Assembly (NCBI RefSeq): GCF_016900875.1
Contig: NZ_JAFEUM010000001.1
Coordinates: 634,918-698,917, forward strand
Reading direction: 5' to 3'
DNA: 64,000 nt
DNA from: Vibrio ulleungensis
GTDB lineage: Bacteria > Pseudomonadota > Gammaproteobacteria > Enterobacterales > Vibrionaceae
A program made the translations under genes and the position numbers. Shown here piece by piece: positions 52,352 through 62,220 of the stretch (position 1 is the stretch's first letter; each line of letters begins with the position of its first letter). The notes under the pieces were generated by a model, which was given only the letters and a program-made list of their open reading frames with translations, was not told the DNA's origin and made no database searches.

Positions 52352-52894
52352 ATGCCTAAAGTTGTTGATCACGAGGCTTACCGCCGCGAAATTGCGCTTA
52401 AAAGCGTTGATATATTTGCTGAGCACGGTGTTAACGGTTTAGGTATGCGCGGAATCGCAGAAGCATTAGGTATTTCAAAGAGCGCCTTGTATCACTACTT
52501 TCCAAGTAAAGAGGCGTTATTTGAAGCCAGTACCGAAGCATTTCTAGAGCCAGGTTCCTTATATGGTTTGCATCCCGGAGAAACCATTCCTGAGGATAAA
52601 AAGGCGATGTTAACAAAGTTGGTTACAGCTCTAGACAGTCGATTTAGAGGTGAGCTGACACTGATGTTGGATTACACCAAAAACAAAAGCCACCAGCAAA
52701 TTGAGCAAGATAGCTTAATTGAGTTGGCGAATCAGCGATTTACACAAGAACTGGCTCAAATTGTGGGTTCAGATCATGCAGACAAAGCGTATGCACTGCT
52801 TTTTGGCGGTCTAACCATGCGCTTGTTGAATGGACAACAAACGGACATAGAAAGCATTGTTGAATGGGTGTTTGAACTAGCAGAAGAGGCCTGA
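52352..52894 (+). CDS. TetR-family transcriptional regulator
   Basis: A 180-residue regulator. The N-terminal HTH is clear: ALKSVDIFAEHGVNGLGMRG, then IAEALGISKSALYHYFPSKEALFEA. The C-terminal ligand domain is helical and has no recognisable subgroup. It is divergent from the membrane-protein and NmrA-like operon and likely represses it through the two operators between them. The upstream AGAGAATAATCT gives a modest ribosome binding site. Confidence 0.93.
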   Translation: MPKVVDHEAYRREIALKSVDIFAEHGVNGLGMRGIAEALGISKSALYHYFPSKEALFEASTEAFLEPGSLYGLHPGETIPEDKKAMLTKLVTALDSRFRGELTLMLDYTKNKSHQQIEQDSLIELANQRFTQELAQIVGSDHADKAYALLFGGLTMRLLNGQQTDIESIVEWVFELAEEA

Positions 52895-52942
52895 TAAAAC
52901 GACAACCTTTATTTACTGTTATACCATCTATGAAAGCTGAGA

Positions 52943-53569
52943 TTACATTTCTGAGTTTAGTTGTTCTAGGAAATGCTCCATGAACTGGATGCGAGATTTT
53001 GCCTCCCGCTTGGCTGCGTCGGTATGCAACAAGTCGGCAAGCTTGAAAAGTTTGGTTTGAAAATGATCTATGGTGTACGCCTTATCATCTAGGATGCGGT
53101 GTTCTCCGTAAGGATCATCACCATGATACAAACTTGCACCAAAACCACTACTCACTTGTAGGCAACGGGATACGCCAATGGCACCTAATGCATCAAGCCT
53201 ATCTGCATCTTGAACGATTTTCGCTTCCAGTGAATTCGGCTTAATATTGGCGCTATAACTGTGAGCCATGATTGCGTGTTCTATCGCTTTAAGGTATTGC
53301 TGCGGGTAGTCGATAGATCGCAAAAATGCGTCCGCTTTTTGAGCGGCAATGGTGGAGCTGGTGGCTCGATCAGGGAGATTTTTGGGAAAAGTGAAGCAGT
53401 CATGTAAGTAGGCCGCGGGTAAAACAACCTCTATCTTAGCGTGTTCTTGCTGACATAATGAAAGCGCCGTTTTAACAACCCGTCGAACATGGTTAATATC
53501 GTGAGCGGGATCTTGGATCATCTCTGCTTGGATAAATTGCTCGAATAGGCTTCGATACTTCTTTAGCAC
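52943..53569 (-). CDS. HD-domain phosphohydrolase
   Basis: A 208-residue cytosolic protein. The metal-binding HD set is visible: an early His in DPAHDINHVRRVVKTAL, the HD pair in AAYLHDCFTFP, and a final Asp in IVQDADRLDALGAIG. This is the YedJ/YpgQ-like HD group, which hydrolyses nucleotides or small phosphates. The start codon is GTG at 53569 with AAGGAAAA upstream. It follows the GGDEF gene on the same strand (38 bp gap), so they may be co-transcribed. Confidence 0.9.
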   Translation of the reverse strand: MLKKYRSLFEQFIQAEMIQDPAHDINHVRRVVKTALSLCQQEHAKIEVVLPAAYLHDCFTFPKNLPDRATSSTIAAQKADAFLRSIDYPQQYLKAIEHAIMAHSYSANIKPNSLEAKIVQDADRLDALGAIGVSRCLQVSSGFGASLYHGDDPYGEHRILDDKAYTIDHFQTKLFKLADLLHTDAAKREAKSRIQFMEHFLEQLNSEM

Positions 53570-53606
53570 TCTATTTTCCTTGATACCAGTACCTAGTAGC
53601 GACTTG

Positions 53607-54875
53607 TTATGAGTCGAATAAAGGTAGACGTTTTAAGTAACTGGCGTTTTTTCCTTGATGTTTTGAATGGTAAAGAGCCTGATCAGCATGTGTCAACAAC
53701 TGGTTGGCAAGATCGGCCTGAAACAGGTGCTCGGCACCCGCGCTCACAATACCAAAAGAGCAGGTCGCTCTAAACTTCTGAGACCCTTCTCCATGTGCCG
53801 TTTCGTATATACGCGTTCGGATCCGCTCAACAACGGTGAGTGCTTGTTCATCGTTTTGCAGCCCTGTAAGCAATAGTACAAATTCGTCACCACCAAAGCG
53901 GGCAAAGCAGTCTAATGGTCGTGTTATTTCTTTAGCAATTTCGGAGATCGATTTAAGCAGCGCATCTCCGTTAACATGGCCATATTGGTCATTGACGGAT
54001 TTGAAGTCATCAACGTCAAACAGGCAAATGTACAGTCGGTCTGGATCACTGCGTGACATCGATTGAATCGAGTTCGTTAAGCGTATTTCGAAGTAACTGC
54101 GTGAAAAAGCCTGGGTAAGATGATCGTACATTAAGCGATTGCTCATCTGCTGCCTATCTTCGTACAGTTTGTCGATGTGCAACACTAGTATCCACGCGAT
54201 ACAGCAAGTGACAAAAAACGAGCCAACCCAAGTTAATGGCGGCCAATCAACGATTTGCAGTCCAGTAAGTGTGTCTCCAACGCCTGTTACCATCCAAACC
54301 GTAGTGGCGACTAGAAGCAGTTGTACCGTACCGAGTGATAGGTTTTCTTCGTCACGATGTTCTCGTAAATAGACTCGAAACAGGATAACGATACAGTAGA
54401 TAGCAAGCAACAAAACCCAAGCGCCCCAAAGCTGAAATAGCGGCCCAAAAGCGAGTCCTACATAGTACTGTGACGTAGGGTAAAACTCTTTAGCCAAGAA
54501 GTAGGGGCTTGGGATAATGGCTAATACGGAGAAGACTAGACAGATGGCGTAACACCACTTCAAAAAGACGGGTGCTTTATAGTCAAAAAATGACACGTAG
54601 AAATGCAAGCCTAATACGATAGTGAACATTGACGTTATGATCGCTATACGGTTAGAAATACTCAATATGTCTAGATTAGACCCAGAGTTTACCAGTACAG
54701 CGAACGAGGCCAAGAATATACCGCTCACTAAGGCAGACAAAGAAAACACGTAGTAGTACTTTACAGATTCTTGGTAACGAGTCTTCAGCCGATAATGCAG
54801 GAGCATATAAAACAGCCCTAATATCAAACTGATACTTGAGGTGACAATTAGAGGCAATGAAAAAAGCTGAATCAT
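53607..54875 (-). CDS. Membrane diguanylate cyclase (GGDEF)
   Basis: A 422-residue protein. The first 235 residues hold about seven hydrophobic segments, similar to the membrane region of histidine-kinase-like sensors; the cytosolic GGDEF domain follows from about residue 250 (LMYDHLTQAFSRSYFEI). The catalytic motif is RFGGDEFVLLL, and RPLD five residues before it is a canonical inhibitory I-site (RxxD). It should therefore make cyclic-di-GMP with product inhibition. The signal is unknown. A counterpart phosphodiesterase lies at 29440. GGGACG precedes the start. Confidence 0.93.
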   Translation of the reverse strand: MIQLFSLPLIVTSSISLILGLFYMLLHYRLKTRYQESVKYYYVFSLSALVSGIFLASFAVLVNSGSNLDILSISNRIAIITSMFTIVLGLHFYVSFFDYKAPVFLKWCYAICLVFSVLAIIPSPYFLAKEFYPTSQYYVGLAFGPLFQLWGAWVLLLAIYCIVILFRVYLREHRDEENLSLGTVQLLLVATTVWMVTGVGDTLTGLQIVDWPPLTWVGSFFVTCCIAWILVLHIDKLYEDRQQMSNRLMYDHLTQAFSRSYFEIRLTNSIQSMSRSDPDRLYICLFDVDDFKSVNDQYGHVNGDALLKSISEIAKEITRPLDCFARFGGDEFVLLLTGLQNDEQALTVVERIRTRIYETAHGEGSQKFRATCSFGIVSAGAEHLFQADLANQLLTHADQALYHSKHQGKNASYLKRLPLFDS

Positions 54876-55322
54876 ACTACGTCCCTATACGACAGCGGTA
54901 AGTCATGCTTAAGGCTTACACTGCACAGGTCATGCCTGTATCACCAGACATCAAAATCCACTTCGATAATTCGAATTTCGGTTAACGGTTTGAGCTACGC
55001 TACTTACTTAGAACAACTGAGTCCTGAACTGGCACTCAACAAAGGTTCTTTACTGTTAAATTAGGGAGATATTGTGCTCATTACTGGGCTCAAAATAGCT
55101 AACTAAATAGAACGGGAAACCGTAAGTCCCCTTTGTACCACAACATTATATAGGGTCAATTATCAACGGTTTTTAGTGAAATAAATTACCAGAATCGAGA
55201 CGCGCTTCAAGTTTTGTAACGATTTGTATCGCTGGCGGTGCTTGAAGTTTGAGGTGCAGTCACTCAACGAGAAATGGGTGCATTGCGCACCCATTCATAG
55301 AGTTAGCATTATTCAACTCGGA
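54876..55322. other. Intergenic region with a DUF302 terminator
   Basis: About 450 bp between minus-strand genes. A stem AATGGGTGC/GCACCCATT (55273-55295, five-base loop) lies 28 bp after the DUF302 stop and probably ends its transcript. No gene, tRNA or repeat family is seen in the rest. Confidence 0.5.
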
Positions 55323-55775
55323 CTACTTTTCGACAGTCGCTTTTGCAAGGGCTTGCAATACACCTGATATTTTTTTAACCACGTCGTCACAGCCAGTAAT
55401 GTCATGTCGACTGACTAAGTAGTTCGGATTGTTATAGGCCAGCCAGACAATGTTATCTTCATCCTGGCTCACCAAGACTTTTTGTGGCAGATCGATGGCG
55501 ACCTCTTGTGTGCATTGCATTAGAGGTGTACCAACTTTGGGGTTACCGAACAAAATCACTTCGGTAGGTCGAAGGGGCAAATCAATGCTTTGTGCGTTCA
55601 TTTGGTGATCTATCCGCGCAAACACGGTGAGGCCTTTCGTTTTGGCAATGCTTTCAAAGCGGTCAGCGGTTTCTTCTACCGAATATTGGCTTTCATATCT
55701 CACTAATCCGTCAGAGGCATCGGTAAAGAACGAAAGTAATAACAAGGCGGTGCCAAATGGGAGTAACTTTTTCAT
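55323..55775 (-). CDS. DUF302 domain protein, periplasmic
   Basis: A 150-residue protein with a signal peptide (MKKLLPFGTALLLLSFFTDA) and one DUF302 domain: YSVEETADRFESIAKTKGLTV, then FARIDHQMNAQ, EVILFGNPKVGTPLMQ and DLPQKVLVSQDEDNIVWLAY. The family has a small alpha/beta fold of unknown function. A Cys pair (MQCTQE and TGCDDV) may form a disulfide in the periplasm. GAGG precedes the start. It stands alone. Confidence 0.88.
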   Translation of the reverse strand: MKKLLPFGTALLLLSFFTDASDGLVRYESQYSVEETADRFESIAKTKGLTVFARIDHQMNAQSIDLPLRPTEVILFGNPKVGTPLMQCTQEVAIDLPQKVLVSQDEDNIVWLAYNNPNYLVSRHDITGCDDVVKKISGVLQALAKATVEK

Positions 55776-56076
55776 AGTAACCTCTAAGTTTAATGAGACG
55801 CTATGCTCGGACTGCAGAATGACTTTGTGTGATCCGAGCTCAGCTAGGTTTAGCGATTGTAAATGTTATCGCGTGAACACCTTAGGCGGTGGTTCATGGT
55901 CCATTAAAACGTAGTGCAAAATCGGCGCTTAGTCTTGTTCATCCAAAAATAAGTTACATCGCTTACTATGCTGCCCCCAGAATCGTGGGCAAAGGTTGGG
56001 TAAGAAATCTAGATTTCAGTGAAGGCGAACGGTTGCGTTATACTCACCGCGTTTAAGCAATCATTCGGAATACTCT

Positions 56077-56754
56077 ATGCACCCTTGGATTGAACATGTT
56101 CATTTAGCACTTATTCCACTTGCAAACGAGAAGGACGCCAATTATATGAAGGCGTACCTTCGGGGGCAGTTCGAATTCTATGGAATAAAATCGGGCCCAC
56201 GCAGGGAGGCTCTAAAACCACTGTTCTCAAAGAAGAGTTTTCCAGGTGCAGTCGAAATCCCTGAACTCGTTGATGAACTATGGTCGAAACCGCAGCGTGA
56301 GTATCAAATGGTGGCGGTTGATATGCTGATCAAGAGCAAAACCCAACTGCCCGTGGAAGTGCTGTCGAGTGTGGAGCGCTGGATAACAACTAAATCGTGG
56401 TGGGATACCGTCGACATGTTGGCAACGCATGTGGTTGGCTCATTATTCAACCGCTATCCCGAACAAACCGCTCAATATATTTCAAAGTGGCGACGGTCTG
56501 AGAATACCTGGTTACGCCGAACGGCACTGCTGTATCAATTAAAGTATAAGACCAACACCGATGTGGAGATGCTCAGTGTAATCATTTTAGAAAACCGCAG
56601 TGACAGCGAGTTTTTCATTCAAAAAGCGATCGGCTGGATGTTAAGAGAGTACTCAAAAACCGATGCTAACTGGGTAGTGAGCTTCATTGAACAACACTCA
56701 ATCGAAGGGCTCGCCAAACGCGAAGGGTTGAAATGGCTAAACAGAAAAGGTTGA
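56077..56754 (+). CDS. AlkD-like DNA alkylation repair protein
   Basis: A 225-residue protein of HEAT-like helical repeats. It matches the bacterial AlkD/AlkC group: YMKAYLRGQFEFYGIKSGPRRE, then LWSKPQREYQMVAVDMLIK, WITTKSWWDTVDMLATHVVG and FFIQKAIGWMLREYSKTD, the last being a strong family signature. Members are DNA glycosylases for bulky or N-alkylated bases. It is cytosolic. GGAATACTCT precedes the start. The next gene (DCC protein) starts 57 bp later and may be co-transcribed. Confidence 0.92.
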   Translation: MHPWIEHVHLALIPLANEKDANYMKAYLRGQFEFYGIKSGPRREALKPLFSKKSFPGAVEIPELVDELWSKPQREYQMVAVDMLIKSKTQLPVEVLSSVERWITTKSWWDTVDMLATHVVGSLFNRYPEQTAQYISKWRRSENTWLRRTALLYQLKYKTNTDVEMLSVIILENRSDSEFFIQKAIGWMLREYSKTDANWVVSFIEQHSIEGLAKREGLKWLNRKG

Positions 56755-56811
56755 TCGCTCAAAGAGTTCAATGCGTATCTAAGAGTAACCTTCTCACAAA
56801 GAGTAAACACT

Positions 56812-57189
56812 ATGATTGAATTAACGCTTTTTTATGACGGGACTTGCCTATTGTGTGCGAGAGAAATGAGCTCGCTCGAAAAGCACGATAAACGTCGTCA
56901 GATTAAACGTGTCGATATCAATAGTGAAGAATTCATGCGCTATCCCAACGTGAACTACGAGAAGGCCAATGAGATTTTGCACGCCTATGATAGCCAGGGT
57001 CAATTGCTGCTTGGATTAGATGCGGCACATAAAGCCTGGTCCCTGTTAGGGCGTGGGTGGTTATACGCCCCGTTACGTTGGCCCATCATTAAGCCCGCTG
57101 CCGACAAAGCTTACATCTTATTTGCGCGCCATCGATATCGCATTTCGAAGTGGTTAACTGGGGCCGAAAAATGCAACTGCGGTCGTTAG
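56812..57189 (+). CDS. DUF393 (DCC-family) thiol-disulfide oxidoreductase-like protein
   Basis: A 125-residue cytosolic protein. The family signature YDGTCLLCAREM (DGxCxxC) is present with both cysteines, followed by the late SLLGRGWLYAPLRWP and a C-terminal amphipathic helix region. Two more Cys end the protein (KCNCGR). These proteins have a thioredoxin-like fold with unknown partner. The neighbour upstream is the AlkD-like gene. Confidence 0.9.
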   Translation: MIELTLFYDGTCLLCAREMSSLEKHDKRRQIKRVDINSEEFMRYPNVNYEKANEILHAYDSQGQLLLGLDAAHKAWSLLGRGWLYAPLRWPIIKPAADKAYILFARHRYRISKWLTGAEKCNCGR

Positions 57190-57250
57190 CCTAGATACAG
57201 GCTTGTTATCACTTATAAATGGTCAACGCTATTTTGTTGAGCTTGGTTAT

Positions 57251-57721
57251 TCAGGTTAGTAGGGGATACGACTCATTGAGGTTATTGGTCCAAATCATTA
57301 AGTGATAAGGTACTTCATTGTCATGGTGCGTGGATGATATTTGAAATTGGTGTTGACGATAAAACTCAATCGCTGAGGCATTGTTAACCATACACTTCAA
57401 ACGTAGCTTAGCGTGTTCAAGCTTCAATTCTCGCATCAGCATAGAACCGACCCCTTGGCCTATGTAATCCGGCGAGATATATAGGTGATGGATAAACCGC
57501 TCAGGAAGCCACAGCGATGAAAACCCAATGACCTTAGAGTCTTTCACGGCCACGCGTATCCTTTCTTCTTTGGTATCGTTAGCGAAATCTCGCAGCGAAA
57601 ATGTTTGTGTATCAAGCCATGTGAATGCGTTGGTGCGACACTCCAAGTATAAATGCTGCAATTCTTGGGTCATTGCAGGGGTAAAATCAGTGATATAACA
57701 GCCATCATCCCGTCTTTTCAT
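57251..57721 (-). CDS. GNAT-family N-acetyltransferase
   Basis: A 156-residue cytosolic protein with the GNAT fold. The acetyl-CoA motif A is LYISPDYIGQGVGSMLMREL (Q/RxxGxG/A), motif B is NASAIEFYRQHQFQ, and motif D is RIRVAVKDSKVIGFSSL. The acceptor is unknown; typical substrates are small amines or N-termini. The start at 57721 has GGGA upstream. Confidence 0.92.
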   Translation of the reverse strand: MKRRDDGCYITDFTPAMTQELQHLYLECRTNAFTWLDTQTFSLRDFANDTKEERIRVAVKDSKVIGFSSLWLPERFIHHLYISPDYIGQGVGSMLMRELKLEHAKLRLKCMVNNASAIEFYRQHQFQISSTHHDNEVPYHLMIWTNNLNESYPLLT

Positions 57722-57781
57722 TAACGTAAGTTCCCTCTAAATATCGTCTTGGTTGTTGCTCATTATGTCGACGTGATTACG

Positions 57782-58210
57782 CTATTTAATTTGCATGAGT
57801 TTAAGGTAGGAGTGTAGTCGTCCATTTTTGCGTTCAATGGCCGAGTGAATATTAACGTCACTGTTACCCACAACATCAAATTGGTACTGGTTTTCGCCTT
57901 TCATTATTTGCACAGACAGAATCCCATGTTCAAGGGTCCAATTTCCTTTAGTGTGAAAGCGATCGAACAGGCGAAATTCATCGACGCGCCCATCCTGATT
58001 AAACGAGAGCTCTGTGATGTATCCTGCGGTGCAAGTTTTTACCCATTGACCACTAATGACATCCTCTGTTGTTAATGCTCGCTTGTTGCCATGCCATGTT
58101 TGAAACGGAACAGTTGCCTTGACGGCTAACTTTACGTTAATCACATCACTAAGCTGTTTGTTACCCGTTTCATAGCTAAATAGTTCGATAAGTGTGGTAT
58201 CGCTGTGCAT
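57782..58210 (-). CDS. Hypothetical protein
   Basis: A 142-residue protein starting MHSDTTLIELFSYETGNKQL. No signal peptide or membrane segment. The middle and C-terminal parts consist of short strands (YITELSFNQDGRVDEFRLF, GNWTLEHGILSVQIM), which suggests a lipocalin-like or DUF-type small beta fold, but I do not recognise the family. It lies 60 bp upstream of the GNAT gene on the same strand, and the ribosome binding site is weak. Confidence 0.6.
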   Translation of the reverse strand: MHSDTTLIELFSYETGNKQLSDVINVKLAVKATVPFQTWHGNKRALTTEDVISGQWVKTCTAGYITELSFNQDGRVDEFRLFDRFHTKGNWTLEHGILSVQIMKGENQYQFDVVGNSDVNIHSAIERKNGRLHSYLKLMQIK

Positions 58211-58476
58211 GCTGGAAACCTATAGTGTTATCGCGACGGCGTAGTGCTTAATGTCCGCTTCCTTTGCCTGTTGGTCAACAAAACTGCGCTACTTTTGAGT
58301 GATTACCCGTTTTAACGCCTTTGGGCAGTTCTTTGTTAACCGATGGCAACTGTGTAAGCTACTAATTTTATTATCGTTAGTGGGTGATAACCGTAAAGTA
58401 CATGATCTAACTCTGTTTTATCGACACCCGATGCGTATAATCGCCGCCTATCTTTGTTATTTGTGATGAGTTCAGT

Positions 58477-58809
58477 ATGTCAAAAATGTTTTTTAAAGGC
58501 CGTATCGAGACGCGCCAAAACCACGTGATGTCAGGCTACAATGTCGACCGTGAAGTCAAAGCAGGTACCGAGCTTGCACCTATCTCACTCACAGTAAACA
58601 CGTTAGAGCGTAAAGCTGAGCTTGAAGCTATTGTGGCTGAGCAACAATTAGTGGCTGAGATTATTGTTGATGCGGATGCACAGGAAAATACCACTGAGCT
58701 TGACGTTATTTTGAACAAGCCAAAAACAATGGTGTTTGAGAAAACCCCTAACCGTAACGATCCATGCAGCTGTGGCAGCGGAAAAAAATTCAAGAAATGC
58801 TGCGGCTAA
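58477..58809 (+). CDS. SEC-C metal-binding motif protein, PBPRA1643-like
   Basis: A 110-residue cytosolic protein. The C terminus carries the SEC-C zinc motif [17 protein letters not shown], which in SecA binds zinc and helps ribosome or SecB contact. The N-terminal part ([20 protein letters not shown]) matches a small family known from Photobacterium and Vibrio. The role is unknown. GATGAGTTCAGT precedes the start. Confidence 0.85.
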   Translation: MSKMFFKGRIETRQNHVMSGYNVDREVKAGTELAPISLTVNTLERKAELEAIVAEQQLVAEIIVDADAQENTTELDVILNKPKTMVFEKTPNRNDPCSCGSGKKFKKCCG

Positions 58810-58849
58810 GTAGCGTCGAGGCGTAATATGCCTACTCAATAATGCATAG

Positions 58850-58913
58850 AAAATCCGCTATTGGACGATCAGTTATTCGACCATTAGTAATCGAACCGAT
58901 GATAGCGGATTTT
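58850..58913. terminator. Long-loop hairpin after the SEC-C gene
   Basis: Perfect 12-base arms AAAATCCGCTAT and ATAGCGGATTTT with a 40-base loop that itself contains short inverted segments, 40 bp after the SEC-C stop. T residues follow. It probably ends transcription from either side, or is a small repeat. Confidence 0.5.
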
Positions 58914-59008
58914 ATAGAGATTACGCACATTCGCCTTGTTTATGTACAAGCCAGGTAATGTGAATACATACTCAGCCAGTCTCACAGTAATAATCTGTTT
59001 TGAAACCA

Positions 59009-59599
59009 TTATGACGTCTGTTTAAAAACGTCATCTAAGTGTGATTTATAGCGTTCAAAATCGCCGTCAATAGCAGGGTTCTTTGAGACGTCATTGCACA
59101 TAAAGGTTTTCATCGCTGACATCCCTAAAAATTGATGCGCTTTATGAAAAGCTAAATAGACACCGTCGACACCCGCACCCTCAAAGAACTGAGACGGATC
59201 TTCAAATGCTTCTAGTGGTGCATTCCATGTTACGGAAAACATGTATTGCTTGTCTTGTATCAACCCACCTGCGCCGTAATTTTTATTACCATCACTTCTT
59301 GTTCGACCGTCGCTTTGATACAAACGCCCATGGCCAGCGGTAAGCACTTCGTCAATGTATTTTTTGACGATCCAAGGTGGGCCCATCCACCAGGCAGGAG
59401 ATTGATGAATCACCACGTCTGCCCATTGCCATTTATCAAGTTCTGCTTCTATATCATAATCTTGCGCAATGTGAGTGACTTGAATATTGTGCCCTAACGT
59501 ACTTAAATGCTCCTCTGCGAGCTGCGTCATAGCAAGGTTTAAATTGCCCTCTGCGCTCGCGTAGCGCTTGCCACCATTTAGTATTAATACATTATTCAT
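59009..59599 (-). CDS. NAD(P)H quinone reductase, MdaB-like
   Basis: A 196-residue flavodoxin-fold protein. Visible are the flavin-binding start NVLILNGGKRYASAEGNLN, the segment WADVVIHQSPAWWMGPPWIV (typical of MdaB, modulator of drug activity B) and KKYIDEVLTAGHGRLY. MdaB reduces quinones with two electrons to protect against redox stress. It is cytosolic. GAGATGA precedes the start. Confidence 0.9.
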   Translation of the reverse strand: MNNVLILNGGKRYASAEGNLNLAMTQLAEEHLSTLGHNIQVTHIAQDYDIEAELDKWQWADVVIHQSPAWWMGPPWIVKKYIDEVLTAGHGRLYQSDGRTRSDGNKNYGAGGLIQDKQYMFSVTWNAPLEAFEDPSQFFEGAGVDGVYLAFHKAHQFLGMSAMKTFMCNDVSKNPAIDGDFERYKSHLDDVFKQTS

Positions 59600-59707
59600 C
59601 TCTTAACTCGTCCATTAGTTTCGGGTTATGGTTTTGGTTACACCACTTGGCCATACCATGAGCTAGACATAGAGTTCTTGGTTATGACAAGTGGTGTAGT
59701 GTTACCG

Positions 59708-62209
59708 CTATGAAAGTTGAAGCGTCCTTTCGATGACACCGCTATTATCGGGATTGGACAGGGCACCGGTGACACGGATCGTGGCTGATTGCTTTTCGAG
59801 TACAACAAGCGCAAGTGCTTGCCCATTGTGGGTTGTAATGGTGTTACTTTGGTAGGGCTGTAAGCTGTCCTTAGCACCGTTGTCGACACCTAAGAGTCTG
59901 CCACCTTCAATCTCGACGCGGTAAGTCACTTGTTGATGACGAACGACTCTTTGTTGACTGTCTATATTTTTCAAAATGATGTGTCGGTATGCACCGTCTT
60001 GGTCGCTAAACTCTAGGTCTATTTCTACGTCACTTGGTGAGTCAGCCGAGGTCAACGAACACGAACAAGCACAGCGTTTATCAGACTCGTTATCTTCAAC
60101 ATCGCATTCGATAGCCGTGAGTGTGCCGTGTGAAAACGGAACGGCCCAACGGAGTATGCGATCGGGGTGTTCTGATAGAACCCGCTTGCCCATAGATTGC
60201 CCATTGAGTTGAAGCTCTACAGCTGGGCAGTTGGTATACACTTCAACAACCACCATCTGCTGCTCATCGTAGTTCCAATGCTGGTTTCGTTGTGGCCACG
60301 TCCAAAGCTTTTGTTGCCATGCGTCTGGGTCAGTCTCGTAGGCGGCGTTATCCTCTGGTGCAATAATTAGGTCAGTGCTGTCAGCAGACTGCGTGAATAT
60401 GTTTAATACCGGTTCGTCACACCACAATGATTTAAACATGGCGTGCGACGGCTTTTCGAACCCAGCAGAGTCTAACAGTCCACTGTCGGTGGTGCGAGTT
60501 GGCCATTGGTCATGAGACTCGCCCATGTAGTTAATCCCAGTCCAAAGAAATATACCGGCGACGTGAGGACGTTCTATTGCGGCTTTCCACTCGTGCCACT
60601 GTCCCAGGTTTTCGTTGCCAATTATTGGCAGATTAGGGTAGTGCTGGTGGCCATAATCGTAGACTACGCGTCGATAGCTAAACCCAATCACGTCTAGCGC
60701 ATCCGCATAACCAGATAGGTAACTGGCCGACGGCAAAATACAGTTCGCGGTTACGGGGCGAGAGGTGTCTAATTGCTTGACCCAACCACTAAGCATTTTT
60801 GCCGTAGTGCCTATATCGTGTTGCTGACGAGGCAACTCTTCAAGATGTTGGCTAATTTGCTCTGGCGAGTGGGGCGGTAAGTTCCAGAAATAGTTGCCGT
60901 CCCAACTGGCGTCAAAAAATCCAGTCGCCGTTACGTTTCTTGGGTACGTCCACTCAATCTCGTTACCAATGCTCCACATGAATATGCAAGGGTGGTTAAC
61001 TCTGCTGCACAGGGTGTTTTTTAGGTCGGACTCAGCATATTGATGAAAGTGTTCCGTATACCCACGAGAGTAAAAATCTTCGTGTTGTTCGCCCATATTG
61101 AGGCGTTTGTCTTTAGGGTAATCCCACTCGTCGAAAAATTCATCTTGAACCAATAACCCCAACTCGTCGCATAGCGTTAAGAAAGCCAATGAAGCAGGGT
61201 TGTGGGCGCTACGAATAGCGTTGACACCAGCTTGTTTGAGCTTTAACAAGCGGCGCCTCCAAACTGCGTCTGGCACAGCAGCACCCACTAAGCCCCCATC
61301 ATGATGTAGGCAGACACCCTTAATTTTGGTTGCTTGATCGTTTAAAAAGAATCCATTGTCGGGATCAAACCGAATGGTTCTAAATCCAAAGGGCTGGGTA
61401 TCTTCGTCAACACAGACTTGTTGGCCGTTCTCGTCGGTTGCGATCAGTTGTGTGACAACCTGATAGCGATTTGGTGACTCAAGCGACCAAAGCTTAGGGT
61501 TTTGCAGCGAAAACTCAAAAGAAATCGGTTGAGCGCGCTTAATGCAGGCGAAATCCAACTCTGAGGCAGTATGTACATGACAGGCAACGGGTTTGTCCAT
61601 GTTGGTCTGGCAATCAAAAAGTGAGGTTTTTATCTGCAGCGCTTGTTGTGTAGCAGACTCGAGATATCGCGGAAGGTTAACCGAAAGTGATTGAGTGATC
61701 GTGGCTGACTCGCGTGAAATGCGATCTGCAGTAAGTTGGTTCCCCCAAATGTCGATATGAGTAGGGTTGACAATAAACATGTTCACATCGCGATAAATGC
61801 CAGAGCCGGTGTACCAGCGACTATCGATATATCGTCTTCTGTCGACCTTTACTATCAGCTCGTTACTGGAATCGAGGTGGTCTGTGATATCGATTTTTAG
61901 CGGTGAATATCCGTAAGGATGACGGGCCAATAACTGCCCGTTGAGACGCAGTTCACTGTTGTTATAAATCCCATCAAAAACAATGATTACTCGCTGGTTA
62001 GGTTTGAGAGTAGGTGCTGAAAAGCGTTTCCGATACCAACCCATGCCGCCAGGTAAATAGCCCGTTGCACCGTCTAGCGCTTCATCGAAAGGATGTTCTA
62101 CGCTCCAGTCGTGAGGAATAGAAACTGAGCGGCATAGTGGGCTTTGCGGCAGGTGATCAGAGAGTTGAAACTCCCAGCCTGGAGTAAAGTCTATAATTTG
62201 ACGGGGCAT
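59708..62209 (-). CDS. GH2 beta-galactosidase, candidate agarolytic (ABG-like)
   Basis: An 833-residue cytosolic enzyme with no signal peptide. Domains: GH2 sugar-binding (about 1-160; SIPHDWSVEHPFD and GMGWYRKRFSAP), Ig-like (about 180-280), the GH2 barrel (about 290-600) and C-terminal beta domains. The likely acid/base is Glu417 in MWSIGNEIEW; the likely nucleophile is Glu533 in PIIGNENLGQ. It lies beside a GH117 gene, the same pairing of activities known for agarolytic beta-galactosidase in Vibrio sp. EJY3, which removes galactose from agaro-oligosaccharides. That role is inferred. AGGACC precedes the start, just after a terminator-like hairpin. Confidence 0.9.
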   Translation of the reverse strand: MPRQIIDFTPGWEFQLSDHLPQSPLCRSVSIPHDWSVEHPFDEALDGATGYLPGGMGWYRKRFSAPTLKPNQRVIIVFDGIYNNSELRLNGQLLARHPYGYSPLKIDITDHLDSSNELIVKVDRRRYIDSRWYTGSGIYRDVNMFIVNPTHIDIWGNQLTADRISRESATITQSLSVNLPRYLESATQQALQIKTSLFDCQTNMDKPVACHVHTASELDFACIKRAQPISFEFSLQNPKLWSLESPNRYQVVTQLIATDENGQQVCVDEDTQPFGFRTIRFDPDNGFFLNDQATKIKGVCLHHDGGLVGAAVPDAVWRRRLLKLKQAGVNAIRSAHNPASLAFLTLCDELGLLVQDEFFDEWDYPKDKRLNMGEQHEDFYSRGYTEHFHQYAESDLKNTLCSRVNHPCIFMWSIGNEIEWTYPRNVTATGFFDASWDGNYFWNLPPHSPEQISQHLEELPRQQHDIGTTAKMLSGWVKQLDTSRPVTANCILPSASYLSGYADALDVIGFSYRRVVYDYGHQHYPNLPIIGNENLGQWHEWKAAIERPHVAGIFLWTGINYMGESHDQWPTRTTDSGLLDSAGFEKPSHAMFKSLWCDEPVLNIFTQSADSTDLIIAPEDNAAYETDPDAWQQKLWTWPQRNQHWNYDEQQMVVVEVYTNCPAVELQLNGQSMGKRVLSEHPDRILRWAVPFSHGTLTAIECDVEDNESDKRCACSCSLTSADSPSDVEIDLEFSDQDGAYRHIILKNIDSQQRVVRHQQVTYRVEIEGGRLLGVDNGAKDSLQPYQSNTITTHNGQALALVVLEKQSATIRVTGALSNPDNSGVIERTLQLS

Positions 62210-62220
62210 AGATGGGTCCT

